Under the pieces are notes generated by a model that did no database searches, was not told the origin of the DNA, and worked only from the letters and a program-made list of their open reading frames with translations. Shown here one piece after another: positions 48,261 to 57,605 of a DNA stretch of 64,000 bases. The DNA lies in NCBI RefSeq assembly GCF_011326755.1, contig NZ_JAAOIE010000002.1, forward strand, positions 768,069 to 832,068, written 5' to 3'. A program made the translations under genes and the position numbers. Every line of letters begins with the position of its first letter. Within the stretch, counting starts at the first letter, position 1. This DNA is from Cochlodiniinecator piscidefendens. Lineage in GTDB: Bacteria; Pseudomonadota; Alphaproteobacteria; Rhodobacterales; Rhodobacteraceae.

Positions 48261-49079
48261 ATGTTTGTTGTTGAAAATTTGACTAAACACTTCGGCAAAA
48301 ACATCGCCGTTGATAATGCTAACTTCTCTGTTGAGAAACCCGCAATGATTGGCGTGATTGGTAGATCCGGCGCGGGTAAATCTACGCTCTTGCGCATGAT
48401 CAATCGGTTGAACGATGCCTCCGAAGGTAAAATCCTATTTGAAGGCCGTGATGTTCTAACGCTCAGAGGCCATGACCGCCGCGATTGGCAATCAGCCTGC
48501 GCAATGATTTTCCAACAGTTCAATCTGGTACCGCGCATGGATGTAGTTTCCAATGTATTGCACGGCACATTGGGCAAGCGATCTACGCTAGCCACCATGT
48601 TCAATCTGTTCCCAACCGAAGACATCCACAAAGCCATAGACATTTTAGACCGCCTCGGCATTGCCGACCATATGTCAAAACGAGCCCAAGCACTTTCGGG
48701 GGGGCAACAGCAACGTGTCGCGATTGCACGCGCCTTGATGCAAGATCCCAAAATTATTCTGGCTGATGAACCTATTGCCTCTCTTGACCCCATGAATGCC
48801 CAAACCGTCATGGAGGCCCTTCGCCGCATTCACGAAGAAGACGGCCGGATGGTGTTGGCCAACTTACACACCCTAGATACCGCGCGTCGCTATTGTGATC
48901 GCATCATCGGGATGCGGGATGGCCGGATTGTTTTTGACGGTACTCCAGATCAACTGACCACAGGTGCTGCCCGCGACATTTACGGTGCCGGCCAAGATTT
49001 TTCTGAGGCTGCAACCTCAACCGAAATTCGCGATTTCGAAAGTACTGCGCCAGCTCTTGCACAAACTGAAATCGCTTAA
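48261..49079 (+). CDS. phnC: Phosphonate ABC transporter ATP-binding protein
   Basis: 272 residues. Walker [18 protein letters not shown], signature [15 protein letters not shown], Walker [14 protein letters not shown]. The pattern LRMINRLND and [19 protein letters not shown] is typical of PhnC. The start at 48261 ([12 protein letters not shown]) has GGGG seven bases upstream; an ATG at 48225 would add twelve unlike residues. First gene of the phnCDE1E2 uptake operon. Confidence 0.95.
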   Translation: MFVVENLTKHFGKNIAVDNANFSVEKPAMIGVIGRSGAGKSTLLRMINRLNDASEGKILFEGRDVLTLRGHDRRDWQSACAMIFQQFNLVPRMDVVSNVLHGTLGKRSTLATMFNLFPTEDIHKAIDILDRLGIADHMSKRAQALSGGQQQRVAIARALMQDPKIILADEPIASLDPMNAQTVMEALRRIHEEDGRMVLANLHTLDTARRYCDRIIGMRDGRIVFDGTPDQLTTGAARDIYGAGQDFSEAATSTEIRDFESTAPALAQTEIA

Positions 49080-49131
49080 CTCAATCTTCTACCCTGGCAT
49101 GTCGCCGAATAAACCTCACGGAGAGACGAAG

Positions 49132-50034
49132 ATGAAACAACTAATTGCTGCTGTACTTGCAACAACTGCTTTAACAACGCCAACATTTGCACAAGACATT
49201 ACACAGTTTAACATCGGCATCTTGGGCGGCGAAAACGCGCAAGACCGCCTAACAAAGCAAGAATGCTTGCGTGCTTACACCGAAGAAGCACTTGGCGTCG
49301 AAGTCAATTTGTTTGCGCCGGCTGATTATAACGGCGTTATCCAAGGTTTGCTTGGTGGTACAATCGATATGGCGTGGCTGGGTGCATCTTCATATGCAGC
49401 GACATACATTGCTGACGCAAACGCTGTTGAACCAGTATTGGTTAAAATCAACCTGGATGGGTCTTATGGATATCACTCCATCGGCTTTGCCCGCGCTGAC
49501 AGCGGTGTTGCCTCGCTTGACGATATGCAAGGGCGCATTTTTGGATTTGGCGATCCCAACTCCACCTCAGGCTATTTGATCCCATCCATCGAAATTCCGC
49601 AGGCCACAGGTTCCACGATGGAGCCAGGCGACTACTTTGGCGATGTGCGTTTTACCGGTGGTCACGAACAAACCATCGTTGCTGTAAACAATGGCGACGT
49701 TGATGGTGGCGTTACATGGGCTGATGCGCAGGGCGAATGGGAAGATGGCTATAACTCGGGCGCTTTGCGTCGCGCGGTTGATGCTGGTTTGGTCGACATG
49801 AACGACCTTGTTGAAATCTGGCGTTCTGCTCCGATTCCGGAGGGTCCGATTGTGCTGCGCACCGCCTTGCCGCAGGATGTCAAAGATACCATGACTGAAC
49901 TGATGGACCAGCTGAACGAAACCGATCCAGATTGCACATATAATGTGGCTGGGGGTGACTCTCTTGGTTTTGACCCAATTGGCCACGACGCATATCTCTC
50001 AATCATCGAAGCACGCCGTTCGAAAAACCAATAA
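49132..50034 (+). CDS. phnD: Phosphonate ABC transporter substrate-binding protein
   Basis: 300 residues with a signal peptide (KQLIAAVLATTALTTPTFA, cleaved before QDITQ). The mature protein has the PhnD family pattern: NIGILGGENAQDRL, IQGLLGGTIDMAWLG, GFGDPNSTSGYLIPS, GDVDGGVTWADA. It captures phosphonates or phosphite in the periplasm. GGAGAGACGAAG precedes the ATG at 49132. Earlier in-frame ATGs lie inside phnC. Confidence 0.95.
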   Translation: MKQLIAAVLATTALTTPTFAQDITQFNIGILGGENAQDRLTKQECLRAYTEEALGVEVNLFAPADYNGVIQGLLGGTIDMAWLGASSYAATYIADANAVEPVLVKINLDGSYGYHSIGFARADSGVASLDDMQGRIFGFGDPNSTSGYLIPSIEIPQATGSTMEPGDYFGDVRFTGGHEQTIVAVNNGDVDGGVTWADAQGEWEDGYNSGALRRAVDAGLVDMNDLVEIWRSAPIPEGPIVLRTALPQDVKDTMTELMDQLNETDPDCTYNVAGGDSLGFDPIGHDAYLSIIEARRSKNQ

Positions 50035-50052
50035 TCGACTCAAAACAAAATG

Positions 50053-50081
50053 GGCCCCGGACATAACGACCGGGGTCTTTG
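50053..50081 (+). terminator. Intercistronic hairpin between phnD and phnE1
   Basis: GGCCCCGG / CCGGGGTC, 8-bp stem (one wobble) followed by TTTGCTTTT. A partial terminator after the binding-protein gene would raise PhnD over the permeases, a common arrangement. Confidence 0.6.
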
Positions 50082-50098
50082 CTTTTGCCGAGGATAAC

Positions 50099-50950
50099 AT
50101 GGCCTATACCGGATTATCACCCAAAGAGAGCTACACCGCTCTGATACAACGCAAGCGCCTCTATAGCGGCGTGATGTTGGCAATTTTCATTTTGTTGTTG
50201 GTGTCCGGCTTTATGCTGGCAAACGACCGCAATGCAGGTGGTTTTTGGTCTGGGTTGCCTCAGATTTTCGATTTTCCTGCTGGTGTCATTGGTGACGCGG
50301 TTCCTAAATTGGATCAACTACCGGGTCATTTACTCACCTTTCTGCCCGCGTTGGTCGAAACAATAAACATCGCAGCTGTTTCGACTTTGGTAGGCGGGCT
50401 TCTCGCGGTTGTATTATCCTTACTATCAACCCGTGGCCTTGCGCGTTGGCCGCGCTTAATCCCAGTATTTCGCCGTGTCATGGACATTATGCGTGCCATT
50501 CCTGAAATCGTTATCGCACTGGTTCTGATCTTTGTCCTGAGCGGAGGTCCAGTCCCCGCCATGCTGGCCATCACGTTTCATACCGCTGGTGCCCTCGGAA
50601 AACTGTTTTCCGAAGTGAATGAAAACGCCGACTTAAAGCCGGTCGAAGGCCTATCATCCGTTGGCGCAACGTGGTCTCAGCGTATGTGGTTGGGGGTCAT
50701 TCCCCAAGTCGTTCCGAATTATTTTAGCTACGCCTTGCTGCGTTTTGAAATCAATATCAGAGCCTCCGCTATCCTTGGTTTTGTAGGCGCTGGCGGCATT
50801 GGTTATGAGCTCAAAAATGCCATGTCATGGGGCCTTGGTAAATACGACGAAGCTGCTGCGATCTTCATTCTTTTATTTGGAACGATCGTCTTTTTTGATC
50901 AGCTTTCTGGTTACGTCCGCAATGCACTTACACACAAAGGGGGCCACTGA
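50099..50950 (+). CDS. phnE: Phosphonate ABC transporter permease (first)
   Basis: 283 residues with about six transmembrane helices and the EAA-loop region KPVEGLSSVGATWSQRMWLGVIPQV. PhnE family pattern: MDIMRAIPEIVIALVLIF, FEINIRASAILGFVGAGGIG. The start at 50099 (MAYTGLSPKE) has AGGA five bases upstream. One base separates its stop from the next ATG. Confidence 0.93.
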   Translation: MAYTGLSPKESYTALIQRKRLYSGVMLAIFILLLVSGFMLANDRNAGGFWSGLPQIFDFPAGVIGDAVPKLDQLPGHLLTFLPALVETINIAAVSTLVGGLLAVVLSLLSTRGLARWPRLIPVFRRVMDIMRAIPEIVIALVLIFVLSGGPVPAMLAITFHTAGALGKLFSEVNENADLKPVEGLSSVGATWSQRMWLGVIPQVVPNYFSYALLRFEINIRASAILGFVGAGGIGYELKNAMSWGLGKYDEAAAIFILLFGTIVFFDQLSGYVRNALTHKGGH

Positions 50951-50951
50951 T

Positions 50952-52337
50952 ATGGCTACCGCTGAACTTTATATGTCCGCTGATCGGCTATTCACCCGTA
51001 AAAAACTGTTTGGGTTTGCGTTTCCTGCAGTCATTGCGGCCTATCTGATCTATGTTTTTTTGGCGTTTGACTTTGTTGGCCTGGTTGAACGTGCGCGTTG
51101 GGACAACGCGCAAACACTCACCCGCGACACTTGGAGCTATAAAACCCACATTACCCGCGACAATCGCACAGGCGATGTAACTGCGGCCATCGAAGGGGAA
51201 CGCAAAGGCAGCTACCCAGAGGGAACACTACCCGATTGGGCGTCTCAGAATGACGCCACAACTGTAATATCGCTGGGGTCAGGGCACGAAGTTACCTTCT
51301 TACCTGATAACAGATTGCGCTATGTCGTTCCTGAATTCGGTACAATCGAAGCTGGCATCGAGGGTCGCCAAGTTGTTACGAATTTGACCGATGACATCCC
51401 TGATTGGATTTCTCTTTCAAATACGCGTCTGGCAATCACCACTGACGAAGGTCGCGTATCTCTGACGCGGAGTCGCACCGAGGTTTTCAACTACTTCCCT
51501 GGTTGGGAGCTCTTTTTCTTCACACTCGATAGCCCCTATCATGGGCATAGCTTCGGTGAAATCTTGTTCGGAGAGCAGCTTACTCCAGAGCACTCTAATA
51601 TTTCTGGTGCGGTACACGACTTTTGGAATAACACGATGTGGCGTCACGGCGACGTTGTTTGGGCCCTGTTTGAAACGATTTTGATGGCGTTTCTAGGAAC
51701 ATTTGGCGCTGCTATTATCTCTCTCCCGCTTGGATTTTTAGCCGCGCGCAATTTCACCCCATTTCGCACAGTCCGATTTGGCATCAGACGCGTGTTTGAC
51801 TTCCTCCGGGGTGTGGACGCGTTAATCTGGACGATTTTGCTATCACGCGCCTTCGGCCCAGGACCGATGACAGGCGCATTGGCAATATTGCTGACCGATA
51901 CGGGCAGTTTTGGGAAAATGTTCTCTGAAGCATTAGAAAATGTGGATGAAAAACAAATCGAAGGTATTGCCTCCACCGGCGCTAAACCTATCCAGCATTA
52001 CCGCTTTGGCGTTATTCCTCAGATCACGCCCGTTTTGCTAAGCCAAGTGTTTTACTACCTAGAGGCCAACACACGCAGCGCTACGATCATCGGTGCAATT
52101 ACCGGGGGCGGTATTGGGCTTTTGCTAACACAAGCCATGATCACCCAAAAAGATTGGGAAGAGGTAACCTACTACATTACTTTGATCATTCTCATGGTGA
52201 TGATGATGGACAGCCTTTCGGGATGGCTGCGCCGTAAATTGATCACTGGCTCAGATGCGGAAAAACCTCGCCGCCCGAAATCTCAATCCGCTGATAGCGA
52301 AGAAAAGGGCAAACTTGAGCCTCTTTTTCTTCCATAA
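50952..52337 (+). CDS. phnE: Phosphonate ABC transporter permease (second, long form)
   Basis: 461 residues. The C-terminal half (about 220-445) is a PhnE permease domain (FDFLRGVDALIWTILLSRAFG; QIEGIASTGAKPIQHYRFGVIPQITP; SATIIGAITGGGIG). The N-terminal half has one transmembrane helix (about 20-40) followed by an extracytoplasmic stretch of some 150 residues, absent from the first permease. Long PhnE2 proteins of this form are known in Rhodobacterales. It ends in a charged tail. Confidence 0.9.
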   Translation: MATAELYMSADRLFTRKKLFGFAFPAVIAAYLIYVFLAFDFVGLVERARWDNAQTLTRDTWSYKTHITRDNRTGDVTAAIEGERKGSYPEGTLPDWASQNDATTVISLGSGHEVTFLPDNRLRYVVPEFGTIEAGIEGRQVVTNLTDDIPDWISLSNTRLAITTDEGRVSLTRSRTEVFNYFPGWELFFFTLDSPYHGHSFGEILFGEQLTPEHSNISGAVHDFWNNTMWRHGDVVWALFETILMAFLGTFGAAIISLPLGFLAARNFTPFRTVRFGIRRVFDFLRGVDALIWTILLSRAFGPGPMTGALAILLTDTGSFGKMFSEALENVDEKQIEGIASTGAKPIQHYRFGVIPQITPVLLSQVFYYLEANTRSATIIGAITGGGIGLLLTQAMITQKDWEEVTYYITLIILMVMMMDSLSGWLRRKLITGSDAEKPRRPKSQSADSEEKGKLEPLFLP

Positions 52338-52351
52338 AGAAAGCGTAAGAA

Positions 52352-52972
52352 ATGACTAAGCTACGAGCTAATGCGCCATATTTACACGCCGATTGTGCGA
52401 TAACCGAAAGCCACCTTGGCCGCTACGTTGAAATTGGCCAAGGCAGCAGAATTACCCATTCAACATTGGATGATTATTCGTATTGCGACCGCTACAGCGA
52501 CATCGCCAATACCAGCGTAGGTAAGTTTTCCAATATCGCCAGCTTTACCCGAATTGGCCCAACCGATCATCCGATGGATAAGGCATCCCTTCATCACTTT
52601 CTCTATCGCTCTGAGGACTATTTTGAAAACGTAGAAAATGACCAAGCGTTCTTTGAACATCGCAAGTCGCGACGGGCCACGATCGGTCATGACACCTGGA
52701 TAGGACATGCTGCTATTGTCCGACCCGAAGTCACCATTGGTCATGGCGCGATTGTTGCCTCAAATGCAGTCGTAACCAAAGATGTCGCCCCCTACACTAT
52801 CGTTGCAGGCATACCAGCCAAACCGATCCGCGCGCGTTTTTCTCATACAATAACCGAGCGCCTCATTTCCTTTGCTTGGTGGGACTGGCCACACGATGTG
52901 TTGCGTATCCGCTTAGGTGATTTTCGCACCCTATCTATTGATGCATTTTTGGAAAAATACGAAAGCCCTTAA
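52352..52972 (+). CDS. Phosphonate-metabolism hexapeptide-repeat transferase
   Basis: 206 residues forming a left-handed beta-helix: repeated hexapeptide pattern (SHLGRYVEIGQGSRITHST, TSVGKFSNIAS, IGHDTWIGHAAIVRPEVTIGHGAIVASNAVVTKDV, AGIPAKPIRARF) with the trimer-type acetyltransferase His. It matches the TIGR03308-type proteins encoded in phn clusters (DapH/CAT-like). It may N-acetylate aminoalkylphosphonates, as PhnO does, but this is inference. Convergent with phnF, overlapping it by four bases. Confidence 0.88.
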   Translation: MTKLRANAPYLHADCAITESHLGRYVEIGQGSRITHSTLDDYSYCDRYSDIANTSVGKFSNIASFTRIGPTDHPMDKASLHHFLYRSEDYFENVENDQAFFEHRKSRRATIGHDTWIGHAAIVRPEVTIGHGAIVASNAVVTKDVAPYTIVAGIPAKPIRARFSHTITERLISFAWWDWPHDVLRIRLGDFRTLSIDAFLEKYESP

Positions 52973-53688
52973 TCGCGTGCGACAGTTAATGCCACGCGTT
53001 CCGCTGCGAACCAGGTTTGCCCCTGTTCAATTGGGGTACCATCCAATGTCGTATTCACGCCCACCGATTTCAATAACGGATCTCCTGCCCTAATCCGTAG
53101 ATGCAATGCCTGCACTGGGGTGGCTAACTCCGCTGTGATACGAGTATCCCGGCGAACATAATCGTCAATTCCCTGATGCTTCAGAGTCTCTGTCACCGAA
53201 CTCACAGTCTTAAGAATTTCACTCATGTGTGGGAAACGCTCAGACGGGAAAATACTCACAAAATGCGCGATGGGCGTATCACCAGAAAGCGAGAGTCCTT
53301 CATACACCAAAACTGGCGCGCCAATCGGAATATCCAAAACCTTAGCCTCACTACTATCGCAAGAACGTTCCTCTAAGCGCAGAAGCTGTTTATTCGGCAA
53401 ACGACCCGTTGCCTGAATATTTTGGGTAAAACTGACCCTTTTCCCAATCGGATAATCCGTCGGGGCGGACTCTACAAACACCCCTGCCCCACGCCGCGAA
53501 CGTAGGATGTTTCGTTCAGCCATATCGCCCAAAGCTCGACGTACAGTGTGCCGATTGACACCAAAGCGTGACGCAAGCTCCGCTTCGGTCGGTAGCTTGT
53601 CGCCGGCACGATAGTGACCGTGTTCAATTTCGTTTTCCAACGTCTCTGCAATAGATTTCCAGACGGGGGTACGCGCGCTTTGTGTCAT
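52969..53688 (-). CDS. phnF: Phosphonate-operon GntR regulator (HutC/UTRA type)
   Basis: 239 residues: winged HTH (about 8-75; KLPTEAELASRFGVNRHTVRRALGDMAERNILRSRRGAGVFV) and UTRA ligand domain (VSFTQNIQATGRLPNKQLLRLEER; PIEQGQTWFAAERV). Divergent from phnG across a 96-bp gap containing a 9-bp inverted repeat, the expected place for autoregulation and repression of phnGHIJKLN. Confidence 0.93.
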   Translation of the reverse strand: MTQSARTPVWKSIAETLENEIEHGHYRAGDKLPTEAELASRFGVNRHTVRRALGDMAERNILRSRRGAGVFVESAPTDYPIGKRVSFTQNIQATGRLPNKQLLRLEERSCDSSEAKVLDIPIGAPVLVYEGLSLSGDTPIAHFVSIFPSERFPHMSEILKTVSSVTETLKHQGIDDYVRRDTRITAELATPVQALHLRIRAGDPLLKSVGVNTTLDGTPIEQGQTWFAAERVALTVARD

Positions 53689-53737
53689 TAAAAATTCACA
53701 TCATTGTTCTTGCTGAGTGGATGATCTCGCAGTTAAT

Positions 53738-53769
53738 ATTTGTCTAGTTGTATATAAATATAGACAAAT
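53738..53769. promoter_or_regulatory. Probable PhnF operator between phnF and phnG
   Basis: Perfect 9-bp inverted repeat ATTTGTCTA / TAGACAAAT separated by 14 A/T-rich bases, in the divergent phnF-phnG promoter. Its position 16 bp from phnG would block transcription when bound. Confidence 0.6.
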
Positions 53770-53784
53770 CGGCAAGGTGTATAA

Positions 53785-54240
53785 ATGACCCCGACTGATA
53801 TCAAAGTTAACGCGCGAAAACGCTGGATGGGCCTTCTGGCCAAAGCCCCAGCGACACAATTGCATACGCTGTTTGAGCGTCTAAAAAGCAAACCCCAACA
53901 CAGCTGGCTACGGGCGCCAGAAACCGGCGGCGCAATGGTGCGTGGTCGTATGGGCGGTACCGGTGCCCTATTTAATGTCGGGGAAATGACCGTCACTCGT
54001 TGCGCGTTGCGTCTACAAACAGGCGAAGTGGGGCATGCCTACGTGCAAGGGCGCGACAAAGATCACGCAGAACGTGCCGCAATCATCGACGCCATGATGC
54101 AGACACCCCATGCCGGCGAGGTTGAAGCAACCGTTTTGCACCCCCTTGCCCATGGCGCGGCTGAAAACTTCAATACCCGCGCGGCCAAAGCCGCAGCCAC
54201 AAAAGTTGAGTTTTTTACTATGGTCAGAGGAGAAGACTGA
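53785..54240 (+). CDS. phnG: C-P lyase system protein PhnG
   Basis: 151-residue subunit of the PhnGHIJ core complex that converts alkylphosphonates to ribose 1-(alkylphosphonate) triphosphates and then cleaves the C-P bond. Family pattern: RKRWMGLLAKAP, WLRAPETGGAMVRGRMGGTGALFNVGEMTVTRC, GHAYVQGRDKDHAERAA. It shares one base with phnH (TGATG). Confidence 0.95.
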   Translation: MTPTDIKVNARKRWMGLLAKAPATQLHTLFERLKSKPQHSWLRAPETGGAMVRGRMGGTGALFNVGEMTVTRCALRLQTGEVGHAYVQGRDKDHAERAAIIDAMMQTPHAGEVEATVLHPLAHGAAENFNTRAAKAAATKVEFFTMVRGED

Positions 54241-54806
54241 TGTCGACAACCAGCCTTCAGGGTGGGTTCGATACCCCCCCAAAACAATCTGCACTGGCCT
54301 TTCGCGCAGCGCTGTCAACAATGGCTCGCCCGGGTAATATTGAAACCCTAAGCGGCGGCAATGCGCCAACCCCTGTTTCGGAAGCCGCTGCAACACTATT
54401 GCTCACGTTATGCGACCAAGAGACACCAATCTATTTAGCACCTTCTCACGATCGCCCTGCCTTACGAGAATGGATCGCATTTCACATAGGCGCCCCGTTT
54501 GTTGCCGCCTCCTCTGCTCTGTTTGCATTGGGAACTTGGGACACGCTTCAACTTACAGAGTTTCCGACGGGCACCCCAGAATACCCCGACAGATCTACAA
54601 CCCTGATCGTTGAGCTAGAGACCCTTACCACAACAGGCCCGCGTTTAACTGGACCCGGAATTAAGGACCACGCCTATCTGTCTTTGCCTGATGTGGCTGC
54701 TTTTCAGCAGAACAACGCTTTGTTTCCCATGGGTTTAGATTTTTATTTTACCGCAGGCGTGCAGCTCGCCGCACTACCCAGATCAACAAAAGTGGAGGCA
54801 AACTAA
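54240..54806 (+). CDS. phnH: C-P lyase system protein PhnH
   Basis: 188 residues; core-complex subunit. Recognisable by GGFDTPPKQSALAFRAALSTMARPG, the middle domain with LCDQETPIYLAP, and the C-terminal FPMGLDFYFTAGVQLAALPRSTKVE. It is linked by one-base overlaps to phnG and phnI, so the subunits are produced together. Confidence 0.95.
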   Translation: MSTTSLQGGFDTPPKQSALAFRAALSTMARPGNIETLSGGNAPTPVSEAAATLLLTLCDQETPIYLAPSHDRPALREWIAFHIGAPFVAASSALFALGTWDTLQLTEFPTGTPEYPDRSTTLIVELETLTTTGPRLTGPGIKDHAYLSLPDVAAFQQNNALFPMGLDFYFTAGVQLAALPRSTKVEAN

Positions 54807-55894
54807 TGTATGTTGCCGTCAAAGGTGGTGAACGGGCTATTGATAATGCTCATGCTTGGCTCGCCGAAGAACGCCGCGGAGATGTCAACGTCTCGGAACT
54901 AACTCTGCCCCAAATACGCGAACAAATGACCTTGGCCGTGCATCGGGTGATGGCGGAAGGATCGCTATACGACCCTGATCTCGCGGCGCTGGCGATTAAA
55001 CAATCTCGCGGTGACCTGATTGAGGCAATCTTTCTCATCCGCGCCTATCGCACCACGCTGCCACGGATTGGGTATTCTGACCCGGTCGACACCGGAAAAA
55101 TGACATGTGATCGACGTATCAGCGCAACCTTCAAAGACGCGCCGGGCGGACAAGTTCTAGGGCCGACCTTCGATTACACGCATCGGCTTCTTGATTTCAA
55201 ATTGGCAGCCGACGGCGAGGTACCAACAGCAAATCATGCGATACCCCAAACTGCAGACATGCCAAGGATCACTGATTTTCTGAACAAAGATGATCTGATT
55301 CAAACCGAAGTACCATCTGATGAAACGCCGCCAGACATGACCCGCGAACCGATGGAGTATCCCGCAAATCGGGCCCTACGACTGCAAACGCTCACACGTG
55401 GCGACGAAGGCTTTGTTTTGGGCATGGCGTATTCCACTCAACGTGGGTATGGGCGCAACCACCCCTTTGTTGGCGAATTGCGCATTGGCACAATATCAGT
55501 TGAAATGGAGATCGCAGAGCTCGGTTTTTCAATAGAAATCGGGGAAATCACGCTAACGGAATGCGAAACCGTAAACCAGTTTACAGGATCGAAATCCGAA
55601 CCGCCTCAGTTTACGCGCGGCTATGGATTGGTGTTCGGTCAATTGGAGCGAAAAGCCATTTCGATGGCCCTGGTGGATCGCGCATTGCGTTGGCAAGAAT
55701 TGGGCGAAGATAATCTAGGGGCTCCTGCACAAGACGAAGAATTCGTCTTAAGCCATTCAGACAATATCCAAGCGACCGGTTTCTTAGAACATATCAAATT
55801 ACCGCATTATGTCGATTTCCAATCTGAACTGGAATTGGTGCGTAAACTCCGCTGCGAAGCACAAGCTGCTGCACATAAAGAGGCGGCTGAATAA
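54806..55894 (+). CDS. phnI: C-P lyase system protein PhnI
   Basis: 362 residues; the nucleosidase/phosphonate-transferring subunit of the core complex. Family features: MYVAVKGGERAIDNAHAWLAEERRG, EAIFLIRAYRTTLPRIGYSDP, LAMYSTQRGYGRNHPFVGELR-like GMAYSTQRGYGRNHPFVGE, and LSHSDNIQATGFLEHIKLPHYVDFQSEL at the end. The stop overlaps an ATG that opens a 28-codon frame leading to phnJ. Confidence 0.96.
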   Translation: MYVAVKGGERAIDNAHAWLAEERRGDVNVSELTLPQIREQMTLAVHRVMAEGSLYDPDLAALAIKQSRGDLIEAIFLIRAYRTTLPRIGYSDPVDTGKMTCDRRISATFKDAPGGQVLGPTFDYTHRLLDFKLAADGEVPTANHAIPQTADMPRITDFLNKDDLIQTEVPSDETPPDMTREPMEYPANRALRLQTLTRGDEGFVLGMAYSTQRGYGRNHPFVGELRIGTISVEMEIAELGFSIEIGEITLTECETVNQFTGSKSEPPQFTRGYGLVFGQLERKAISMALVDRALRWQELGEDNLGAPAQDEEFVLSHSDNIQATGFLEHIKLPHYVDFQSELELVRKLRCEAQAAAHKEAAE

Positions 55895-55980
55895 TGGCGA
55901 ACTCTCTTTTTTCACAACACATCAAACCACCTTCCCTGCTTACAAAACACGATGATTTTCTGAGGATGGCCAATGTCTGA
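55894..55980 (+). other. 28-codon open frame bridging phnI and phnJ
   Basis: The ATG overlaps the phnI stop (TAATG); the frame runs 28 codons and ends in a TGA that lies inside phnJ's first codons, in another frame. Its last residues are LRMANV. It could keep ribosomes moving across the 78-bp phnI-phnJ gap. E. coli PhnJ begins MANLSGYNF; here MANV ends the small frame and MSDYNF starts phnJ one frame away, which suggests an old one-base loss at the phnJ start. Confidence 0.35.
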
Positions 55981-56836
55981 TTACAATTTCGCATATCTGG
56001 ATGAACAAACCAAACGTATGATCAGGCGCGCTATTCTAAAAGGTGTGGCGATACCCGGATATCAAGTACCCTTTGCCAGCCGCGAAATGCCCATGCCTTA
56101 TGGTTGGGGCACCGGCGGCGTGCAGGTAACTGCGGCTTGTTTAACACCTGATGACACGCTCAAGGTCATTGACCAAGGTGCAGATGACACAACAAACGCT
56201 GTTTCGATCCGTAAGTTTTTTGAAAACACCGCAGATGTTGCGGTCACAGGACAAACAAGTGAAGCGTCAATAATTCAAACCAGACACCGCATTCCCGAAC
56301 ATCCGCTGACCGAAGATCAGATCCTCGTTTATCAAGTTCCAATTCCAGAGCCTTTACGGTTCCTAGAGCCCCGCGAAACTGAAACTCGTAAAATGCATGC
56401 TCTTGAGGAATACGGCTTAATGCATGTGAAGCTGTACGAAGACATCGCCCGTCACGGTCATATTGCAACGGCCTATGCCTACCCTGTCAAAGTGGAAGAT
56501 CGCTATGTGATGGACCCTTCTCCCATTCCAAAATTCGACAATCCAAAATTGGAAAGCCCCGCTATCCAACTGTTTGGCGCCGGTCGCGAACAACGCATTT
56601 ATGCTGTGCCCCCTTTCACCAAAGTGGTGAGCCTCGATTTTGAGGATCATCCGTTTGAACCTGCCCGGGCTGAACATGAATGCGATCTGTGCGGCGCTGA
56701 TCACACTTATCTGGACGAGGTCATCATCGACGACAACGGCGGACGAATGTTCGTTTGCTCTGACACAGATTACTGCGAAACCCGACAATCAGCGGGCCAT
56801 CGTGGCAAATTTAGCCCCAAGGAGAACGCAGCATGA
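55973..56836 (+). CDS. phnJ: Alpha-D-ribose 1-methylphosphonate 5-phosphate C-P lyase
   Basis: Radical-SAM C-P lyase, 287 residues. The [4Fe-4S] cysteines are C237 and C240 (CDLC) and C262 (FVC), i.e. the CX2CX21C spacing known for PhnJ, followed six residues later by C268, equivalent to the active-site thiyl Cys. The rest (LDEQTKRMIRRAILK; PYGWGTGGVQ; DPSPIPKFDNP) matches the family closely. GAGG seven bases upstream sets the start at 55973. The preceding gap of 78 bp interrupts otherwise overlapping genes. Confidence 0.97.
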   Translation: MSDYNFAYLDEQTKRMIRRAILKGVAIPGYQVPFASREMPMPYGWGTGGVQVTAACLTPDDTLKVIDQGADDTTNAVSIRKFFENTADVAVTGQTSEASIIQTRHRIPEHPLTEDQILVYQVPIPEPLRFLEPRETETRKMHALEEYGLMHVKLYEDIARHGHIATAYAYPVKVEDRYVMDPSPIPKFDNPKLESPAIQLFGAGREQRIYAVPPFTKVVSLDFEDHPFEPARAEHECDLCGADHTYLDEVIIDDNGGRMFVCSDTDYCETRQSAGHRGKFSPKENAA

Positions 56837-57603
56837 CCCCGCTTCTATCCGTTCGCGATGTACGAAAAACTTACGGCAACCGAATTGGCTGCACCAACGT
56901 AAACTTTGATCTTTATCCGGGTGAAGTCATGGGAATAGTCGGGGAATCTGGCTCGGGAAAATCCACCTTGCTAAACTGTTTGGCCGGTCATCAGGCACTC
57001 GATCAAGGCGAAGTTCACTTTGATACCCGCGTAGATGGCATGCGCGACACCATAAAAATGTCTGAGCCTGAACGCCGAATGTTACTGCGTACCGATTGGG
57101 CATTCGTGCATCAAAACGCCCGCGATGGCCTCCGAATGAGCGTGAGCGCAGGCGGTAACGTCGGTGAACGGCTTATGGCAGTTGGCGACAGACATTATGG
57201 CAATATCAGAGACAAAGCCATTGACTGGCTTGACCGAGTAGAAATAGCCGAAGATCGCGTTGATGACCGACCTTCAGATTTCTCGGGTGGTATGCAGCAG
57301 CGCCTCCAAATTGCGCGTAATCTTGTGACCGGTCCGAGGCTGGTTTTCATGGACGAACCGACGGGCGGGCTAGACGTAAGCGTTCAGGCGCGTTTGTTGG
57401 ACCTATTGCGCGGATTGGTCCGCGAAATGGAATTGTCCGCAATTATTGTTACCCATGATCTAGCGGTCGTGCGGCTACTGGCTGATCGGCTGATGGTTAT
57501 GAAATCCGGTCACGTCGTCGAGTCAGGCCTTACAGACCAAGTATTGGACGATCCGCAACACCCCTACACCCAGCTTCTTGTTTCATCTGTTTTGCAGGCC
57601 TGA
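56833..57603 (+). CDS. phnK: C-P lyase ATP-binding protein PhnK
   Basis: 256-residue ABC-type ATPase that docks on the C-P lyase core. Walker [15 protein letters not shown], signature [14 protein letters not shown], Walker [22 protein letters not shown]. Overlaps phnJ by four bases and is two bases from phnL. Confidence 0.95.
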   Translation: MTPLLSVRDVRKTYGNRIGCTNVNFDLYPGEVMGIVGESGSGKSTLLNCLAGHQALDQGEVHFDTRVDGMRDTIKMSEPERRMLLRTDWAFVHQNARDGLRMSVSAGGNVGERLMAVGDRHYGNIRDKAIDWLDRVEIAEDRVDDRPSDFSGGMQQRLQIARNLVTGPRLVFMDEPTGGLDVSVQARLLDLLRGLVREMELSAIIVTHDLAVVRLLADRLMVMKSGHVVESGLTDQVLDDPQHPYTQLLVSSVLQA

Positions 57604-57605
57604 TC

